A program made the translations under genes and the position numbers. A DNA stretch of 64,000 bases from Salvator merianae. Taxonomy: Eukaryota; Chordata; Lepidosauria; Squamata; Teiidae. Positions 34,501-46,314 of the stretch are shown here, in pieces. How positions within the stretch are numbered: position 1 is the first letter of the stretch; each line of letters starts with the position of its first letter. The stretch covers positions 10,055,980 through 10,119,979 of the forward strand of contig QVOM02000115.1 in NCBI GenBank assembly GCA_003586115.2, read 5' to 3'. The notes under the pieces were generated by a model. It saw only the letters and a list, made by a program, of their open reading frames with translations, was not told the DNA's origin and did not search any database.

Positions 34501-34574
34501 CTGCTTTAAAGCCAGATATTCCAATAGTCCTGGGGTTATATATAAATATCTCATTGCAGTTGGGGGTAAGTACC

Positions 34575-35405
34575 AGTGGCACTTAAGGAAGCTGTGGTCC
34601 ACCCCACCTTAAGAAGACCTCCCTGGATCCAGAGGTATTAACTACCACCCAGTTGCTAATATCCTCTTTTGGGACAAGATGCTGCAGAGAGTGGTGGCTA
34701 CTCAGCTGCAGGCATGCTTGGAGGAAGCAGATTATTTTGACCTATTACAATATGTCTTCATGTGAGTTTATGGCACTGAGACTGTTTCAGTTGTCCTGAT
34801 AGATTACCTTTATTGGAGAGAGCGAGAAGGTCAGTGGAGTCCCAGTGATTCTCTTGGATCTCTCAGTGGCCTTCAATACCATCTTGGTATTTTGGTGGAG
34901 TGACTCAGGGGAGCACTGTTTTACAGGCATTCTCCTCTTATCTTTGGTGTAGGCTCCAGAAAGTAGCAATGGTAGGCTATTGTTCAACACCTTGGGAATG
35001 CTCATGTGGAGTTTTTCAAAGGTCAGTTCTGTCTCCTATGTTTTTCAACATTTGTATGAAGCTGCTTGGAAAAGTCATGAAGAAATTTGGAGTGAGGTGC
35101 CATCAGTATGCTGATGACACTCAACTTTATCTCTCTATTTTTTTCTGGATCAGAGGAGGCACTTCAGATGTTTGATCATTGCTTGGAAGTAGTAAAGGGC
35201 TAGATATGAAGCAATACACTGAAACTGAATCCAAATAAGATGGAGGTTCTGTTTATCATAGGGTCCCAATTCCAGGAAGTAAAGTTGCACTTAGTTCTGG
35301 GTGGAGTTGTCTTGCCCCAGAAAGAACTGGTCCATAATTTAGGAGTACTTTGGGATTCATCACTGTCACTGGAGGCTTATGTGGCAGTGTGGCAACTTGT
35401 CCTCT
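34575..35405 (+). mobile_element. L2-type LINE RT fragment with intact YADD box
   Basis: Same family as 29140-31000: 'acctccctggatccagaggta' (abridged) and the 'QRVVATQLQACLEE' region at 34690-34725 start the RT; 'ILLDLSVAFNTI' (34850-34885) is motif A; HQYADDTQLYLS at 35101-35136 holds the catalytic YADD (35107-35118); KLNPNKMEVL (35223-35250) and NLGVLWDSSLSLEAYV (35337-35385) follow. Several frameshifts separate these blocks. The segment stops abruptly near 35405. Confidence 0.85.
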
Positions 35406-36179
35406 GAGATTCTAAGGCACAACACTTCTGTCAGAGTGGTTCAGATAACTGTTAAATTCTGCAAAGCTTTTACCTCCTTACTGAGCATTGACTTAAGCTT
35501 TTCATCTGCTTATCATCCCCAAACTAACTGAACCTTTGGAATTCCTCTTTAATTTCTTTGTCTATCTCCACATCTCCTGGAACATCTTAGTAGGGTTATA
35601 GAATACTCCCAATATTAATCTATTTTTGTGACCTGATATCCCAAAACACAGTGATTCTGTGGAATGGCATCTTAATTTGAGGATCCCAAAATAACTTGAT
35701 TCAATTTTCTCTTTTACATACAGTATGGTACCTCCTCCAGTATGCCCTTCCCTGTCTTTGTAACCTGGAATAACTGTGTCCCACTTATTCTCACTAGTCC
35801 ACCAGGGGCTTGGTCACACCACAACAGATTAGTTTGTCTTAGGGCACAATGGCGACTTAGCCCATTATTCATCTGATCATGCCTATCTAATTTAGTGTCC
35901 ATTCTGTTTGTCTTTCTTTGTCCACACTTTTCAGTCTCCTTGCCCCCAATCTGATGACGGGGTACCTTTATCCTCTCCACCCCTCCTGTCCTTCACTTCC
36001 CTCTGTCATTGGGTGCATTTATGTCACATTTTGACTTCTCAGGAGAGGGTACAACCACCTCCCTCCATCCTCATCATCCTTGTAAAAGGTGAAGCTTCCC
36101 ATTGCTGTGCATCACACATGAACTGTTTTGAATCAAGTACAAATAGCCAGAAAAGAACAAAATGCATACAAGTATATGG
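35406..36179. other. no feature assigned with confidence
   Basis: C/T-rich DNA. The frames at 35714-35980 and 35908-36246 show no motif. It could be an old repeat of a family I cannot name. Confidence 0.4.
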
Positions 36180-38070
36180 AAGACAGATATACAAAGCTCA
36201 AACAGGCTTTAATATGATTGCAATATTGTTCTTGACAGATTTATAGCCACTGACTTCCCCTGCGGGTTAATATTTTAGTTTATGCAGATGACATAATTTT
36301 GCTCTCCTGGATCCAGATTGGGCTGAAAAGAATTCTTCAGGAGCTTAATGCATACTGTAAGGCTAACTCTCTATTTATAAATAAGACCAAATCTAAGGTG
36401 GTGGTGTCTGAGAGCCACAAGTGGTCCCTTGATGGTGCTATCATAGAACAAGTTAGTTCTTATCTTACTTGGGGTTATTTTTGCTGAGTCTAGTTCTTGG
36501 TCTTTGCAGCTGGCCGCCAATTCACTACCGAGCCCAATTCAAGGTGTTAACCTTAATCTATAAAGCCCTAAATGGCTTAGGCCCCAAATACCTAAAGGAG
36601 CATCTTCTCCCATATCAGCCTGCCTGTGCCTTAAGATCTGCAGATGAGGCCCTCCTGGCTGTACCACCACCTTCAACAGCTAAAGAGGTGGGCACCCGGG
36701 ATAGGGCCTTTTCAGTGGTGCCCCCAGACTGTGGAACACTCTTCCCCCTGAGGTGTGTCAAGCTTCCTCACTTTACATCTTTAGGAGAGCAATAAAGACG
36801 CACCTATTTACCCTTGCCTTTGGCTAAAGGTACAGCTTTCCCTTCCTACTTTCAGACTCCTGTCTTATTGCATGCCTTTTATGAGTTTTTTTTGTTTTGT
36901 TGTTGTTTTAATTGTTGTAACCCGCCCTGAGATCTTCAGGTATAGGGTAGGATAAAAATGCAAACAAACAAACAAACAAACTGAGAAAGTGTGTCTTGAG
37001 ATGTACTGCTGGTTTGAACTCTTTATACCAACTGTTCAACTACAGATACCCTGGTTCTCCGATTCCTCTTAAGATTTATAGAGCTAAACCTATCCCTATG
37101 TTAACCTATGGATCTGAAGTTTGAGGCTTTTCTAATGTTTCATCATTAGAACAAGTTCAATCATGTTTTCCAAAATGGCTTTTGGATGCTAACGGTTCCA
37201 CCCCAGCATCTGCCATCAGAACTGAATTAAGCATTTCAGCCATTCAGTGTCACATTCAAACAAAAATATTTAATTTTTGGCTGCGTTTATCAACAACGGT
37301 CAAGAATAGATTCCTGAGGATGTGTCTTGATGAATAATTCTGTCATGAGACTGATTACCCGTGGGTTATCTATTTACATAATGTGATCTCTCACTGTGAG
37401 TTTTCCTTTCAAGTGTTAGGGCACATTGGCTATTCAGCTAGACAGACTTTGAAGCAGCGTGTAATAGATATAAGCGCACAAAATGACATTGCTATTATTT
37501 CCAGCTCAAAAACACTTAAATGATTGGCACGTATGAAAACGGCCTTCCAGCTTGAAAAATATCTAGCTTATAATATGACCCATCACTTAAGGAAATATTC
37601 TACTCATGCTTGTTTTGAACTAATTGACTCCATGGTAAAACATGGGAGATACTATCATATGCCTTACAAGGAAAGATGATGTGTTTGTGGTATGCCAGCT
37701 ATAGAAGATGTATTTCATATCATATTTGATTGCCAGCAGTATTCCCCAGCAAGATCAAAATGTCTGGAACCTTTGTTAAAAAATATGACCTACTTGAATG
37801 CAGGAGGGAAACTGTTTTATTTTTTACAGGGAGAAATTACCCAGGTGACACACAAGGTTGCTTTATTCTTTACTAGGGCTGCACACCTTGGAAAAATATA
37901 AATGGAACACAATGTGGTGTTATGTATAGAAGATGGGGGCAGCTGATCACAGTATTATCTTGTTTCTGGTTTCAAGTTATGTCATTATACTTGCATTTGT
38001 TGCATTTTTAGTTCTTTTGACATGGTCATATGAGTAATCAATAATAAACTTGACTGACTAACCTTCATGA
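36180..38070 (+). mobile_element. I/Jockey-group LINE (possibly Vingi), split by an L2
   Basis: The plus strand gives LVYADDIILLS (YADD at 36281-36292), ELNAYCKANSLFINKTKSKVVV and DGAIIEQVSSYL before the break at about 36500. After 36985 come 'LNSLYQLFNYR', 'PMLTYGSEV', 'SLEQVQSCFPKWLL', 'SISAIQCHIQTKIFNFWLRL' (abridged) and a Cys-His box CVCG(x8)HIIFDC at 37678-37732. The element closes with 'aataaacttgactgact'. The box is C-x-C-x9-H-x4-C, and only ~60 residues follow it, so there is no room for an R2/R4-type endonuclease. The clade is therefore a guess. Stops and shifts make it dead. Confidence 0.68.
36500..36984 (+). mobile_element. L2-type LINE 3' end nested in the older LINE
   Basis: Near-duplicate (by eye) of the end of the copy at 22244-23208: YRAQFKVLTLIYKALNGLG, YLKEHLLPYQPA and ADEALLAVPPPSTAKEVGT. 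It is followed by the same 3' UTR 'ttgttgtaacccgccctgag' and a (CAAA)n tail at 36961-36982. One frameshift near 36718 moves 'RAFSV' out of 'APRLWNTLP'. The 5' edge sits inside the RT of the surrounding LINE. Confidence 0.9.
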
Positions 38071-38139
38071 TGGCAGGGAGAAAAATCCCTGTGGGAAATC
38101 CTGTCCTCGTGCCAAAGGACATGTAAGCAGCCTGATCTT

Positions 38140-38630
38140 GCAACTAAATCAACAGCCCATGGGGCAGTGGGAGAGAAAATTCACAGAAATGTTACTTCCA
38201 GATTCAGTGGTGCACCATTCAGCAATTGCACCAGTCCAACTGAGAGGAGGGAAGGGGAAAGAGAAATGCCAGTTTGTGAGGGTAAATGGGGCAAGGGGAA
38301 TGTCAGGAGGGCCATTGGTCTATGGAATTTACCACTGGAAAAGATGGTGGCAGCAGTAAGCCTGGATAGCTTTAAGAATGGATTGGACAGATTCATGGAG
38401 GTCAGGTGTATAACAATGCTACCAGGATTGATGCCTAGGTACTACCTCCAGAGTGGAGAGATAGACAGGATGCCTCTAAAGGCCATTTGCAGGGAATCAA
38501 GAATAGGTGAAGGTTTTGCCTTTGTCTTCAGCTTGAAAATGCCCAGAAACAATTGGTGGGCCACTGTGTGAGACAGGATGCTGAACTGGATGGGCTGTGG
38601 CCTGATCCAGCAGGGCTCTTCTTATGTTCT
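38140..38630 (+). mobile_element. CR1-type LINE 3' end
   Basis: From 38310: 'IGLWNLPLEKMVAAVSLDSF' and KNGLDRFMEVRCI, the CR1 C-terminus pattern (WNSLP..VV..SLD.FK..LD). The 3' UTR then ends 'gggctgtggcctgatccagc..cttcttatgttc' (38590-38625). The first ~150 bp (38140-38290) do not fit the CR1 pattern and may be older flank or an insertion. It is the same family as 10.3-12.0 and 43.6-45.4 kb. Confidence 0.78.
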
Positions 38631-39700
38631 CACCATCTCTTCTCCTCTGGCTTGAATTGATCCCCAGACATCTCATAATTCAGCCATGGATGTGCCTCAA
38701 CAGGCCTCATTTTTTGGTTCCCTGAAATGCACATAACTTTGCAGAAATGTGCATTTGCAGATAACTGGACCCTTAGTTGCAAAGCTTCTCTTCCTTCAAC
38801 CTCATCTTTTTGCTTTTATTTTGGCCTTGAATTACATCCAAGTTTATTGTTAATACACACCCTGTTGTCTTGACGTTACAATATTTCTTATTTTGCTGTA
38901 ATGATTGTTCACTTTCTGCAAATTCCTTGCTCCTGCTTCAAGTGTGCGTATGTGTGAGATAAGCAGAGAGAAATAACACCCCACAAGTTCAGGCATTAGC
39001 TGGAGCGGGAAAGAACAACCCACTCTCTTACTACCCAGGAAAAAATACAAGTATCACCTCCAATAGTCTATTTGCACAATCACACCCTGAAAATATAATT
39101 GGGCTAAGGAGCATAAATGATCTTAAGAACACAAGGACATAGGACACAAGAACATAAGACAACCTCCCTTTGCCTCTACCACTGAACCGGTTGAAGCTGA
39201 TTCACTCCAGTCTTGAAGAGGACCCCGAGGGCATCTGGATGGAATTTGTGAAGTACCTCAGGGGCGTTGCCCATTTGGTGAACAAGAACCAAGACCGAGA
39301 AGAGATGCTGATCATCACTTCTAAACAGTAGAAATGTCTATGTGCAGAAAAGAGAATCTTTTTAAAAAGAGGAGACTTCTTAAATTGTTCTCTCACTACC
39401 TAATTCATAATTCATAATTCATAATAATAATAATAATAATACACTTGAACTCATGCAATTGTATACGTAATTTTACAAGGCTTTTTCACTGAAATATAAA
39501 GATAATGGAAATGTTTTGGCCATGAATGGTTGGCAGCAACTGTATGGAGCAGTAAGTCAAAATTCTAAGGCTTTATAAACTGTTTTAGTTTTATAACTCT
39601 GTCTTACTTACATGTTGCTCAGACTTGCAGAATTAGATATCTTGCATTCACTTTAGTCCTCATAGTAGTGCTATGGGTTAGGGTTAGCTGGAGAAACAGG
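38631..39700. other. no gene recognised; short (TAA)n
   Basis: Unique-looking DNA with an 'aagaacacaagg..aagaacataaga' stretch near 39125-39160 and a (TAA)n/(TCATAAT)n repeat at 39395-39440. Confidence 0.45.
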
Positions 39701-39879
39701 GACCACCCAAAGCCTGCTTTTATGGTTGAGGGCACATTTGAAGGCAAGCTGCCCAACCTTCCGTGGCAGAAGCAAGAGTGGCAGACCAGGGTGGCCATTG
39801 CTTAGAGTTATGGCCAAATTTGGAATCAGTAAGCCAACAAGCCATGATTTTGGTTATTGTTGCTGGGTGCCATCGAGTT

Positions 39880-40311
39880 GTGACTGGCTACTGCTTGACT
39901 GTATGGACAGTTTTCTTGCAACGTTCTTAGCAGAGATGCAGAAGCGGTTTGCTATTGCCTACTTCCAGGGAGAGCATGGGGATCAAACCAGAAGTGAGGA
40001 GCAAATCCCTACTTACCTTCACGCTTGATGAGAAGCTTTTGGGAGTGACTTGATTGTGACTGCTGGAAGTCAGGCAAGTGCCCGCCCACTTCCTTTCATT
40101 GTTTTCGCACACTTGGTTGGCTTCCTATAGCCCTGGTTGAGCTCATCCCAGGGGCTTCACGCTAGATGTGAGGGTAAGCTGGGATATTACGGAAAACTTA
40201 ATATGTTTAGAAAAGCACTGAAAACCCCCATTCTTTGCCCTAGCCTTTGGCTAAATGAGGAAACAGCTTTCCCACTCCATTTTCAGGCACTGTTATTGTT
40301 TTAGTATATTC
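39880..40311 (+). mobile_element. L2-tailed repeat, copy A (5' part)
   Basis: From about 39990 this parallels 43203-43520 block by block: 'cctacttacctt', 'gtcaggcaagtgcc.gcccacttcctttcattgtttt' (abridged), 'cagatgtgagggtaagctgg', 'gatattacggaaaa', then an L2-like end 'atgtttagaaaagca.cgaa' (YIFRRAIK-like) and 'ttgttttagtat.ttcatttt'. The L1 at 40312 interrupts it, and its missing tail 'ttttaatgttgcaacccacc' reappears at 43174-43202. The first 100 bp have a SINE-like look ('gccatcgagttgtgac'), which is uncertain. Confidence 0.65.
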
Positions 40312-43173
40312 ATTTTTTTTATTTTTATTTTTATTTGAAATGTTTTATTGTTGATACATTTCAGATATAAAAAATTACTTTCTACATTACATTCTTATAT
40401 CAATATTATTGTTCACTTCCTCCTTCATTGACAGTTTCTTCTATATTTCATATTTCCCCCTATCCTATTCTCTTCCCTTCTTTTTCTCCACCAAATGTCT
40501 TCTTTTGTCATCACTCTTCAAATCCAGAGACTACCAGTCCATTGTCCAGCTCTTGCAGAAAGTCAATAAAGGGTTTCTAGTTTCTGTAGAACCTATCAAC
40601 TGTCTTATTTCTCAAAAGATTTATCAATTTGTCCATCTCGGCAAGCTCCGTCATTTTAACTAACCAATCTGCCACCGTTGGTATTTTCTCCCCTTTCCAC
40701 TTCTGAGCATATACAGTTCTGGATGCAGTTACCATATTTTGCAATAACACATAGATACCTCAAAATTATTTTCTATTATCCCCAGTAGGAATAGTTCCGG
40801 TTTAAAAGGAATGTTTGTCTGTAAGATTTTCTGCATAACTGTATAAATTTGAACCCAAAACTTTTTGTTTTTTGCACAAGTCCACCACATATGGTAAAAA
40901 GTACCCTCGTGCTTTTTACATTTCCAACACTTACTTGACATGCCTTGATACATTTTTGAAATTGTAAAAGGTGTTAAGTACCATCGATACATCATCTTAT
41001 ATATATTCTCTTTCAACTTATTACATACAGTAAATTTCATATCTTTAGTCCACAATTTTTCCCATTGGTCCATCAAAATATTATAACCAATTTTTTTTGG
41101 CCTCGTTGTCATACATTCTTTAATGTGCTCTTGTTCTAATTCTATTTTCAAAAGGAAATCATACAGTACCCGTATAGTTCTCCTTCCTTCTTTTTCCAAT
41201 TCCTCTTCCCATTTCTGTCTTCCTAATTCAAAATTCATCCTTCTTTTATCCTCTTTAAAAACATCCATCAGTTGAGCATCCATTAACCATTGTACCTCTA
41301 GCCCCTCCTGGTTTAACTGTTTAACTGTTCTCTTGTTTTCAAGAAAAAATCATCTGTTTCATTATTTTTACTCAACACCTCTTCATATTTGATCCATCTT
41401 TCTCTTCTCCCAAATTCTTTAAACAAACCTTCATGTGGTGAAACCCACACTGGTTTTTAAGGTACAGTTTACTTTTGTATTTACTCCAAATTGTCCATAA
41501 CGCATGTCTTACATAATGATTGTTAAATGCAGCATTTACTTACAATAATTAACTGTGCCAACCATATCTTAAAATCAAAGCCTTCCAACTGCAGCAATCT
41601 TTTATCTCTTAGCCAAAGCCATTTAGCAATCCAGTTTAAACAGCAAGCAGTATAGTATAATTTTAAATTTGGAAGACCCCACCCTCCTCTTTCTTTTGCA
41701 TCTTGCATCAATTTAAAGTCTATTCTTGGCTTTTTCCCTTGCCTTTTTCCCTTGGCTTTTTCCCTTGCCATATAAATCTTGTCAAATCCTTTTGCCACTA
41801 CTTAAATACCTCTTCCTTGATTATTACCTGTACAGATTGAAACAAAAGCATCATTCTTGGCAGAACATTCATTTTTAAGACTCAGATTCTACCCAATGAT
41901 GATAATTTCAATTTAGACCATCTTTCCAAGTCTTGCTTAATTTGAGACCAAAGTTTCATATAATTGTTCTGATACAATGCCAAGTTTTGTTGAGTCAACC
42001 ACACACCTAAATATTTAACTTCCTTTTCTATGTCAAAACCAGATTTTCTTCCCAGATCTTCTTGTTCTGTCTTTCTCATATTTTTAACCAGTATTTTAGT
42101 CTTTTTCTCATTAATTTTCAATCCTGCCACCTTCCCAAACATCTCTATCAAAAGTTTAACTGTTTCTATTGATTCATTTGGATCTTTCAAAATAATCACT
42201 ATATCATCTGCAAATACTCTTAATCTGTATTCTTCTTTTTTAATCTTCACACCTTCAGTATTGGTCTCTTGCCTTATAGCTCTGTTCATTACCTCTAATG
42301 CCAATATAAATAGAAGTGGTGAGAGTGGACATCCTTATCTTGTACCTTTTTGTATTGGAAATTCTTGTGAGACTTTTCCATTTATTGTAAGTTGGGCTGA
42401 TTGAGTTGCATATATTGTTCTAATCCATTTTGTAAAGTTCTCTCCAAAATTCATCCTGTCTAGAAGATTAAACATAAAGTTCCAATTCAAATTATCAAAA
42501 GCTTTTTCTGCATCTAGGAAAATTAGCACTGCTTGTACTTCTTTATGAGACTCTAAATATTCTATAACATCAATTATAGTTCTTATATTGATTTCATTTG
42601 TCTCTTAGGGAGAAATTCTGCTTGATCTTGATGAATACATTCTTGTAACACATGTTTCAACCTTGTTGCCATTATACTTGCAAAAACTTTATAGTCACTA
42701 TTGAATAATGATATTGGTCTGTAATTTTTTGATAACGTCAAATTTGACCCTCTGACCCTCTTTTGGAATTAAAGTTATAAATGCTTTTTCCCAGTTTTCC
42801 AGTATTTTTCCACTGTCCAGTATACTATTCATTGTCATTAGTAGTGGTAACTGAATACTTTATAGTAAATTGCTGTTAAACCATCCAACCCTGGTGCCTT
42901 TCCTCCTTTCATTTTCTTCATAGCATCAGAGAGTTCCCTTGGTGTTATAGGGGCATTCAACATAGTCCTATGTTGTGAAATTTACAGCAAGTTTTGTTTT
43001 TCCAAATAATTTTTGATATCTTCCTCTGGAACTTCTTTCTTTTTATAGAGTTTTTCATAGAACTCACACATTACTCTTTGGATATCTATTCTATTTGTTA
43101 CCTCTTTGTCAGCCTCTTTCAGTTTTAAGATGACCATATTAGCTTTTTCCTTTCTCAGTTTGTACGCCAGTTT
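40312..43173 (-). mobile_element. L1-type LINE, 5'-truncated, nested in an L2-tailed repeat
   Basis: The minus strand covers most of L1 ORF2 from just upstream of RT to the 3' UTR, ending in an A/T-rich tail at 40312-40345. The flanks join to give the uninterrupted repeat seen at 43500-43560, which defines both edges within a few bases. No clear TSD is visible. With only a handful of breaks it is the longest LINE copy in the window (~2.86 kb). Confidence 0.9.
40560..43165 (-). pseudogene. L1 ORF2 remnant (RT and C-terminal Cys region)
   Basis: Reading leftwards: KLAYKLRKEKANMVILKL (~43165-43110) and 'EFYEKLYKKKEVPEEDI' before RT; LIFLDAEKAFDNLNW (42526-42482), RT motif A; 'LTINGKVSQEFPIQKGTRQG' near 42335-42395; FADDIVIIL (catalytic FADD at 42203-42214); KINEKKTKIL; KSGFDIEKEVKYLGVWLT (~42050-41997). 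Then come MQDAKERGGWGLPNLKLYY (41716-41660) and the C-terminal zinc-knuckle-like CWKC(x8)HMWWTC (~40930-40877). The terminus is ..MDKLINLLRNKTVDRFYRN (~40650-40590). The known role of ORF2p is endonuclease and RT for target-primed retrotransposition. At least five frames are needed, so it is inactive. Confidence 0.88.
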
Positions 43174-43202
43174 GGTTTTAATGTTGCAACCCACCCTAAG
43201 GT

Positions 43203-43613
43203 CACTTCCTGCCAGACATCAGGAGCAATCCCCTACTTACCTTTGCATTTGGTGGGCAGCTTTCGGAATTGGCTTGATTGCAGCTGCCGGATGTCAGGCA
43301 AGTGCCTGCCCACTTCCTTTCATTGTTTTTGCACACTTGGTAGGCTTTTGGTAGCCCCAGTTGTGCTGATCCTGGGGGCTCCTTGCCAGATGTGAGGGTA
43401 AGCTGGGATATTACGGAAAATTTTATATGTTTAGAAAAGCATCGAAGACACACCTTTTTGCCCTGGCCTTTGGGTAAATGAGGAAACAACTTTTGCTCCC
43501 CATTTAGAGACACTGCTATTGTTTTAGTATGTTCATTTTATATTGGTTTTTAATGTTGTAACTCACCCTGAGGTCTTCAGGTATAGGGAAGAATAATAAA
43601 CAAATAAATAAAT
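43203..43613 (+). mobile_element. L2-tailed repeat, copy B
   Basis: Follows the end of copy A directly. It has the same body as 39990-40311, then the complete L2-like end 'gttgtaactcaccctgaggtcttcaggtatagg' (abridged) and tail aaacaaataaataaataag (43594-43613). The ~220-bp body upstream of the L2-like segment shows no RT coding, so this looks like a short non-autonomous family using an L2 3' end, or a recombined L2. Confidence 0.65.
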
Positions 43614-43615
43614 AA

Positions 43616-45410
43616 GAGGAGCCTTGCTGGATAAGGCCACAGCCATCTAGTACAGCATCCTTTTTCACACCGTTGCCCACCAATTGCTTCTGGGCTTCTC
43701 AGGCAGAATAAAAGGCAAAACCTTCACCCGCTCTTGACTCCCCGCAAATGGGTTTTCCAGGCATCCTGCCTGTCTATCCAACCTGAAGGCAGTATGTAGG
43801 TATCCATTCTAGTAGCCATTGATACACCTGACTTCCATGAATCTGTCCAATACTTTCTTAAATCTATCCAGGCTGATTGTTATCACTACATCTTTCAGTA
43901 ATAAATTCCATAGACTGACGACCCTCTGGGTGAAAAAGTACTTCCCCTTATTGGTCCTAACTCTCCTGACCATCAGTTTCATAGAGTGTCCCCTGGTTCT
44001 AGTGTGGTGTGATAGAGAAAATAATTTTTCTCTATTTGCCTTATCCATACCATGCATGATTTTATATGCTTCAATCAGCACTTCGATCTTAGTGCTGGGA
44101 TAATCCAAATACCAGTTAGATTGGATTGAAGGCATAGTTCAAAGAAAAATCAGAAGTGTGTTTGGGCATGTGATCACTGGAAATTGGGACTTCAAATTAT
44201 TTAAAATCTCATGTGTGACTGCAGCCCAGTTTTCAGTTATGCCTACTATATGTATATTCTTTTCTAAAACCAGGCACTCCAGTTCACCAATTTTGCCCCA
44301 CAGACTCCTGAGATTTGCATATGAACACGAGCACAAAACATCTCTCTTTGCACCCTTTTGACTTCTACCATTTTCCACAGTTCGTTTTGGTCTCCTTGAA
44401 TAGCTGTTACATCTGACTGTGTAATCATTGCCTATTTCTACCACTTCCACTTTAGAAGCTGCAAAATATTTATCAAACTCCTCCCTAAACAGTAACTGCT
44501 TTTGTAACCAGATGCTCTTTTCCTATGGACTCTCCCTTGATATCAATTTAAAAGCTGCTCTGCCACCTAACCCTCCTGTACAGGAGGTCTGGCTGTTACC
44601 AAACTGTCCCCCAATGCTGAACCAATAGGAAACCCTCCTTCCAGCACAATCTCATCCATGCATTATGATGTTTTAGCTTTACATGCCTAGGTGGTCCTCC
44701 ACATGGAACAGTAGCATTTCAGATGAAGCTACCTTGGCAGTCCTGGCTTTCAGCTTTCTACCCAGCAACTTCAATTTTGCATGTACAACTTTCCAACTAT
44801 GTTTCAGGATGTCAGTGGTGCTCACACATGCCACAACATCTGACTCCTCCCTATCACTATCTAGCATCTTATCTAGATGGTGTGTGATATCCAAAACCTT
44901 TGCTCCAAGCAAGAAAGTCACCATGCAGTCAGCATCCGCACCACACATCCAGCTGTCCACATTCCTAATGATTGAATCACCTGCTACCAGAAGTCCCACT
45001 CCCCCTAGAGGAGAGTTCTCCATATAAAATCTATTTTCCCTCTAAGGCATGGGTCCTTAGAGAACTTCCCTCTTCTTCTGACACTCATCCTCCTTCCTGA
45101 GGTCCCTCATTCTCTGTAACAGCCAAAGAGTCTCTTAATCCCATCCACCTGCCTTTCTCAGTTAAGTGGAGCTACATTAACCTCAAGGGTTGAATTCATT
45201 CCCTGAGTGCCAGAAGCTCCCCGCACTGAGCACACACCCACAATCTCCATCCAGAGGTCAGATAGTTAGGTATGTGACATTCTGTCCAGTACATCACATA
45301 CACCCCACACTCCTGTCACCTTTCCACCTTCATATCTTCTTAGATCTTGAACAACAAGAACAACAAAAAAGGATAAGAGGGAATAGCAAATAATAAATGA
45401 GCACTCCCCC
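43616..45410 (-). mobile_element. CR1-type LINE with large internal deletion
   Basis: The minus strand, read from 45.4 kb leftwards, shows CR1 ORF1 (esterase-like, 45060-44670), the ORF1-ORF2 junction, and the start of the ORF2 endonuclease (44360-44200: SYANLRSLWGKIGELECLVLEKNIHIVGITE, abridged). At about 44130-44150 it then jumps to the ORF2 C-terminus (TRTRGHSMKLMVRR..TQRVVSLWNLLLKDVV..SLDRFKKVLDRF, 43995-43840) and the CR1 3' UTR (43800-43616). Most of the endonuclease and all RT are missing. The 3' end abuts the tail of copy B. The 5' limit near 45410 is approximate. Confidence 0.82.
44679..45023 (-). pseudogene. CR1 ORF1 esterase-like (SGNH) domain remnant
   Basis: A 114-codon frame begins near GGVGLLVAGDSIIRNVD: the GDSIIR block is the nucleophile motif of the SGNH-hydrolase domain carried by many CR1 ORF1 proteins. 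Downstream, 'VVACVSTTDILKHSW' corresponds to the usual 'VVVHVGTNDI' block, with the Gly-Thr-Asn of that block changed to Ser-Thr-Thr. LGRKLKARTAKV and 'FHVEDHLG' follow. The domain's role in retrotransposition is not well understood. It is a decayed LINE ORF, not a host esterase. Confidence 0.8.
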
Positions 45411-46084
45411 AAGCTTGTTTATGAACTCTCAGCTGCTGGGCACATTAAAATAAAGCCAGTTCAGTTGTTCTTTCCAGTTCATAGATAAATGTCTTGAGCT
45501 GTTCTGCCACGTTTCATGTGACCTTTTGGTCATGGTGATTCTTGTCTTTCTAGCAGGCTGCAGGGTATGTAGATTAAGCCATTGGATTTGCAGACTAGAA
45601 CCTTTATATTTGGTATGTCTGGTGTTGGCATGTATTGGATATAATACTGGAATTTCCCCACTTAAGAAGATTTCTCTAGTATGAAACCAATCTAGTCTTT
45701 CCTAATATTGTTACCTACAATGATTCTGTGAAGGAATGTATACTTCCTTTAAGGAACAAACAAAAAGTAAAGTTTGACTTTATGCTATCTTCTGTGTTTA
45801 TAATGATACTGCTCACAGTGTGTCCTTCCTTGTCAGAATCAAAATCAGTTTATTGTTTACTTAGTCATCCACATTATACAGGAAATAATTATATAATTAA
45901 TATACAGTAAGTTCAAAAGATAAGAAATAGTAAAACCAAAAACCTTCTCAAAAGTAATTTATATTAAGGAACATGGGCATACTGATGAGATTAAGTGTCA
46001 TCCAGATCAGTTCTGCTAAAACATTCGTTGTTACACATTCATAAAATCCTTATATATGCAATGGCAAATTTTCAGCAGGTTAAG
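45411..46084. other. no gene; possible LINE tail near 45840-45880
   Basis: On the minus strand 'caataaactgattttgattctgac' (abridged) near 45865-45838 faintly resembles the end of the LINE at 36.2-38.1 kb ('aataaacttgactgact'). No coding part can be read. Confidence 0.3.
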
Positions 46085-46225
46085 ATGAGTGAAAATGTTA
46101 TTTATTTTAAATTATGTTTCTAATTGTTTTAATAGTCTTAAAACTTTGCTTTTGTGCATTTTAATTGTTGCTACATGTCCTGAGACATCAGCTTGTAGAC
46201 TGGGATATAAATGCAAACAATTGGA
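46085..46225 (+). mobile_element. L2/CR1-type LINE 3'-end remnant
   Basis: 'attttaattgttgctacatg', 'cctgagacatcagcttgtag', 'ctgggatataaatgcaaaca' follow one another, matching the layout 'gttgtaacccgccctgag..tataaatgcaaacaa' of L2-like ends. Only the UTR survives. Confidence 0.55.
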
Positions 46226-46314
46226 AAATGAATTAATTAAAAGAAAATATTTATGTAGATCATATTTTATCCAAGTACAAAACCCAAGGAAAGTTTCATA
46301 TACCTGTGTGAGTT

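Noticed and set aside
34344..34602. ORFs of Phe/Leu/Ser or Lys/Glu/Arg repeats
   Set aside because: Translation of a (CTTT)n microsatellite.
44679..45023. Possible host SGNH esterase gene
   Set aside because: The GDSIIR block sits in a CR1 LINE with ORF2 endonuclease sequence directly downstream, so it is LINE ORF1.
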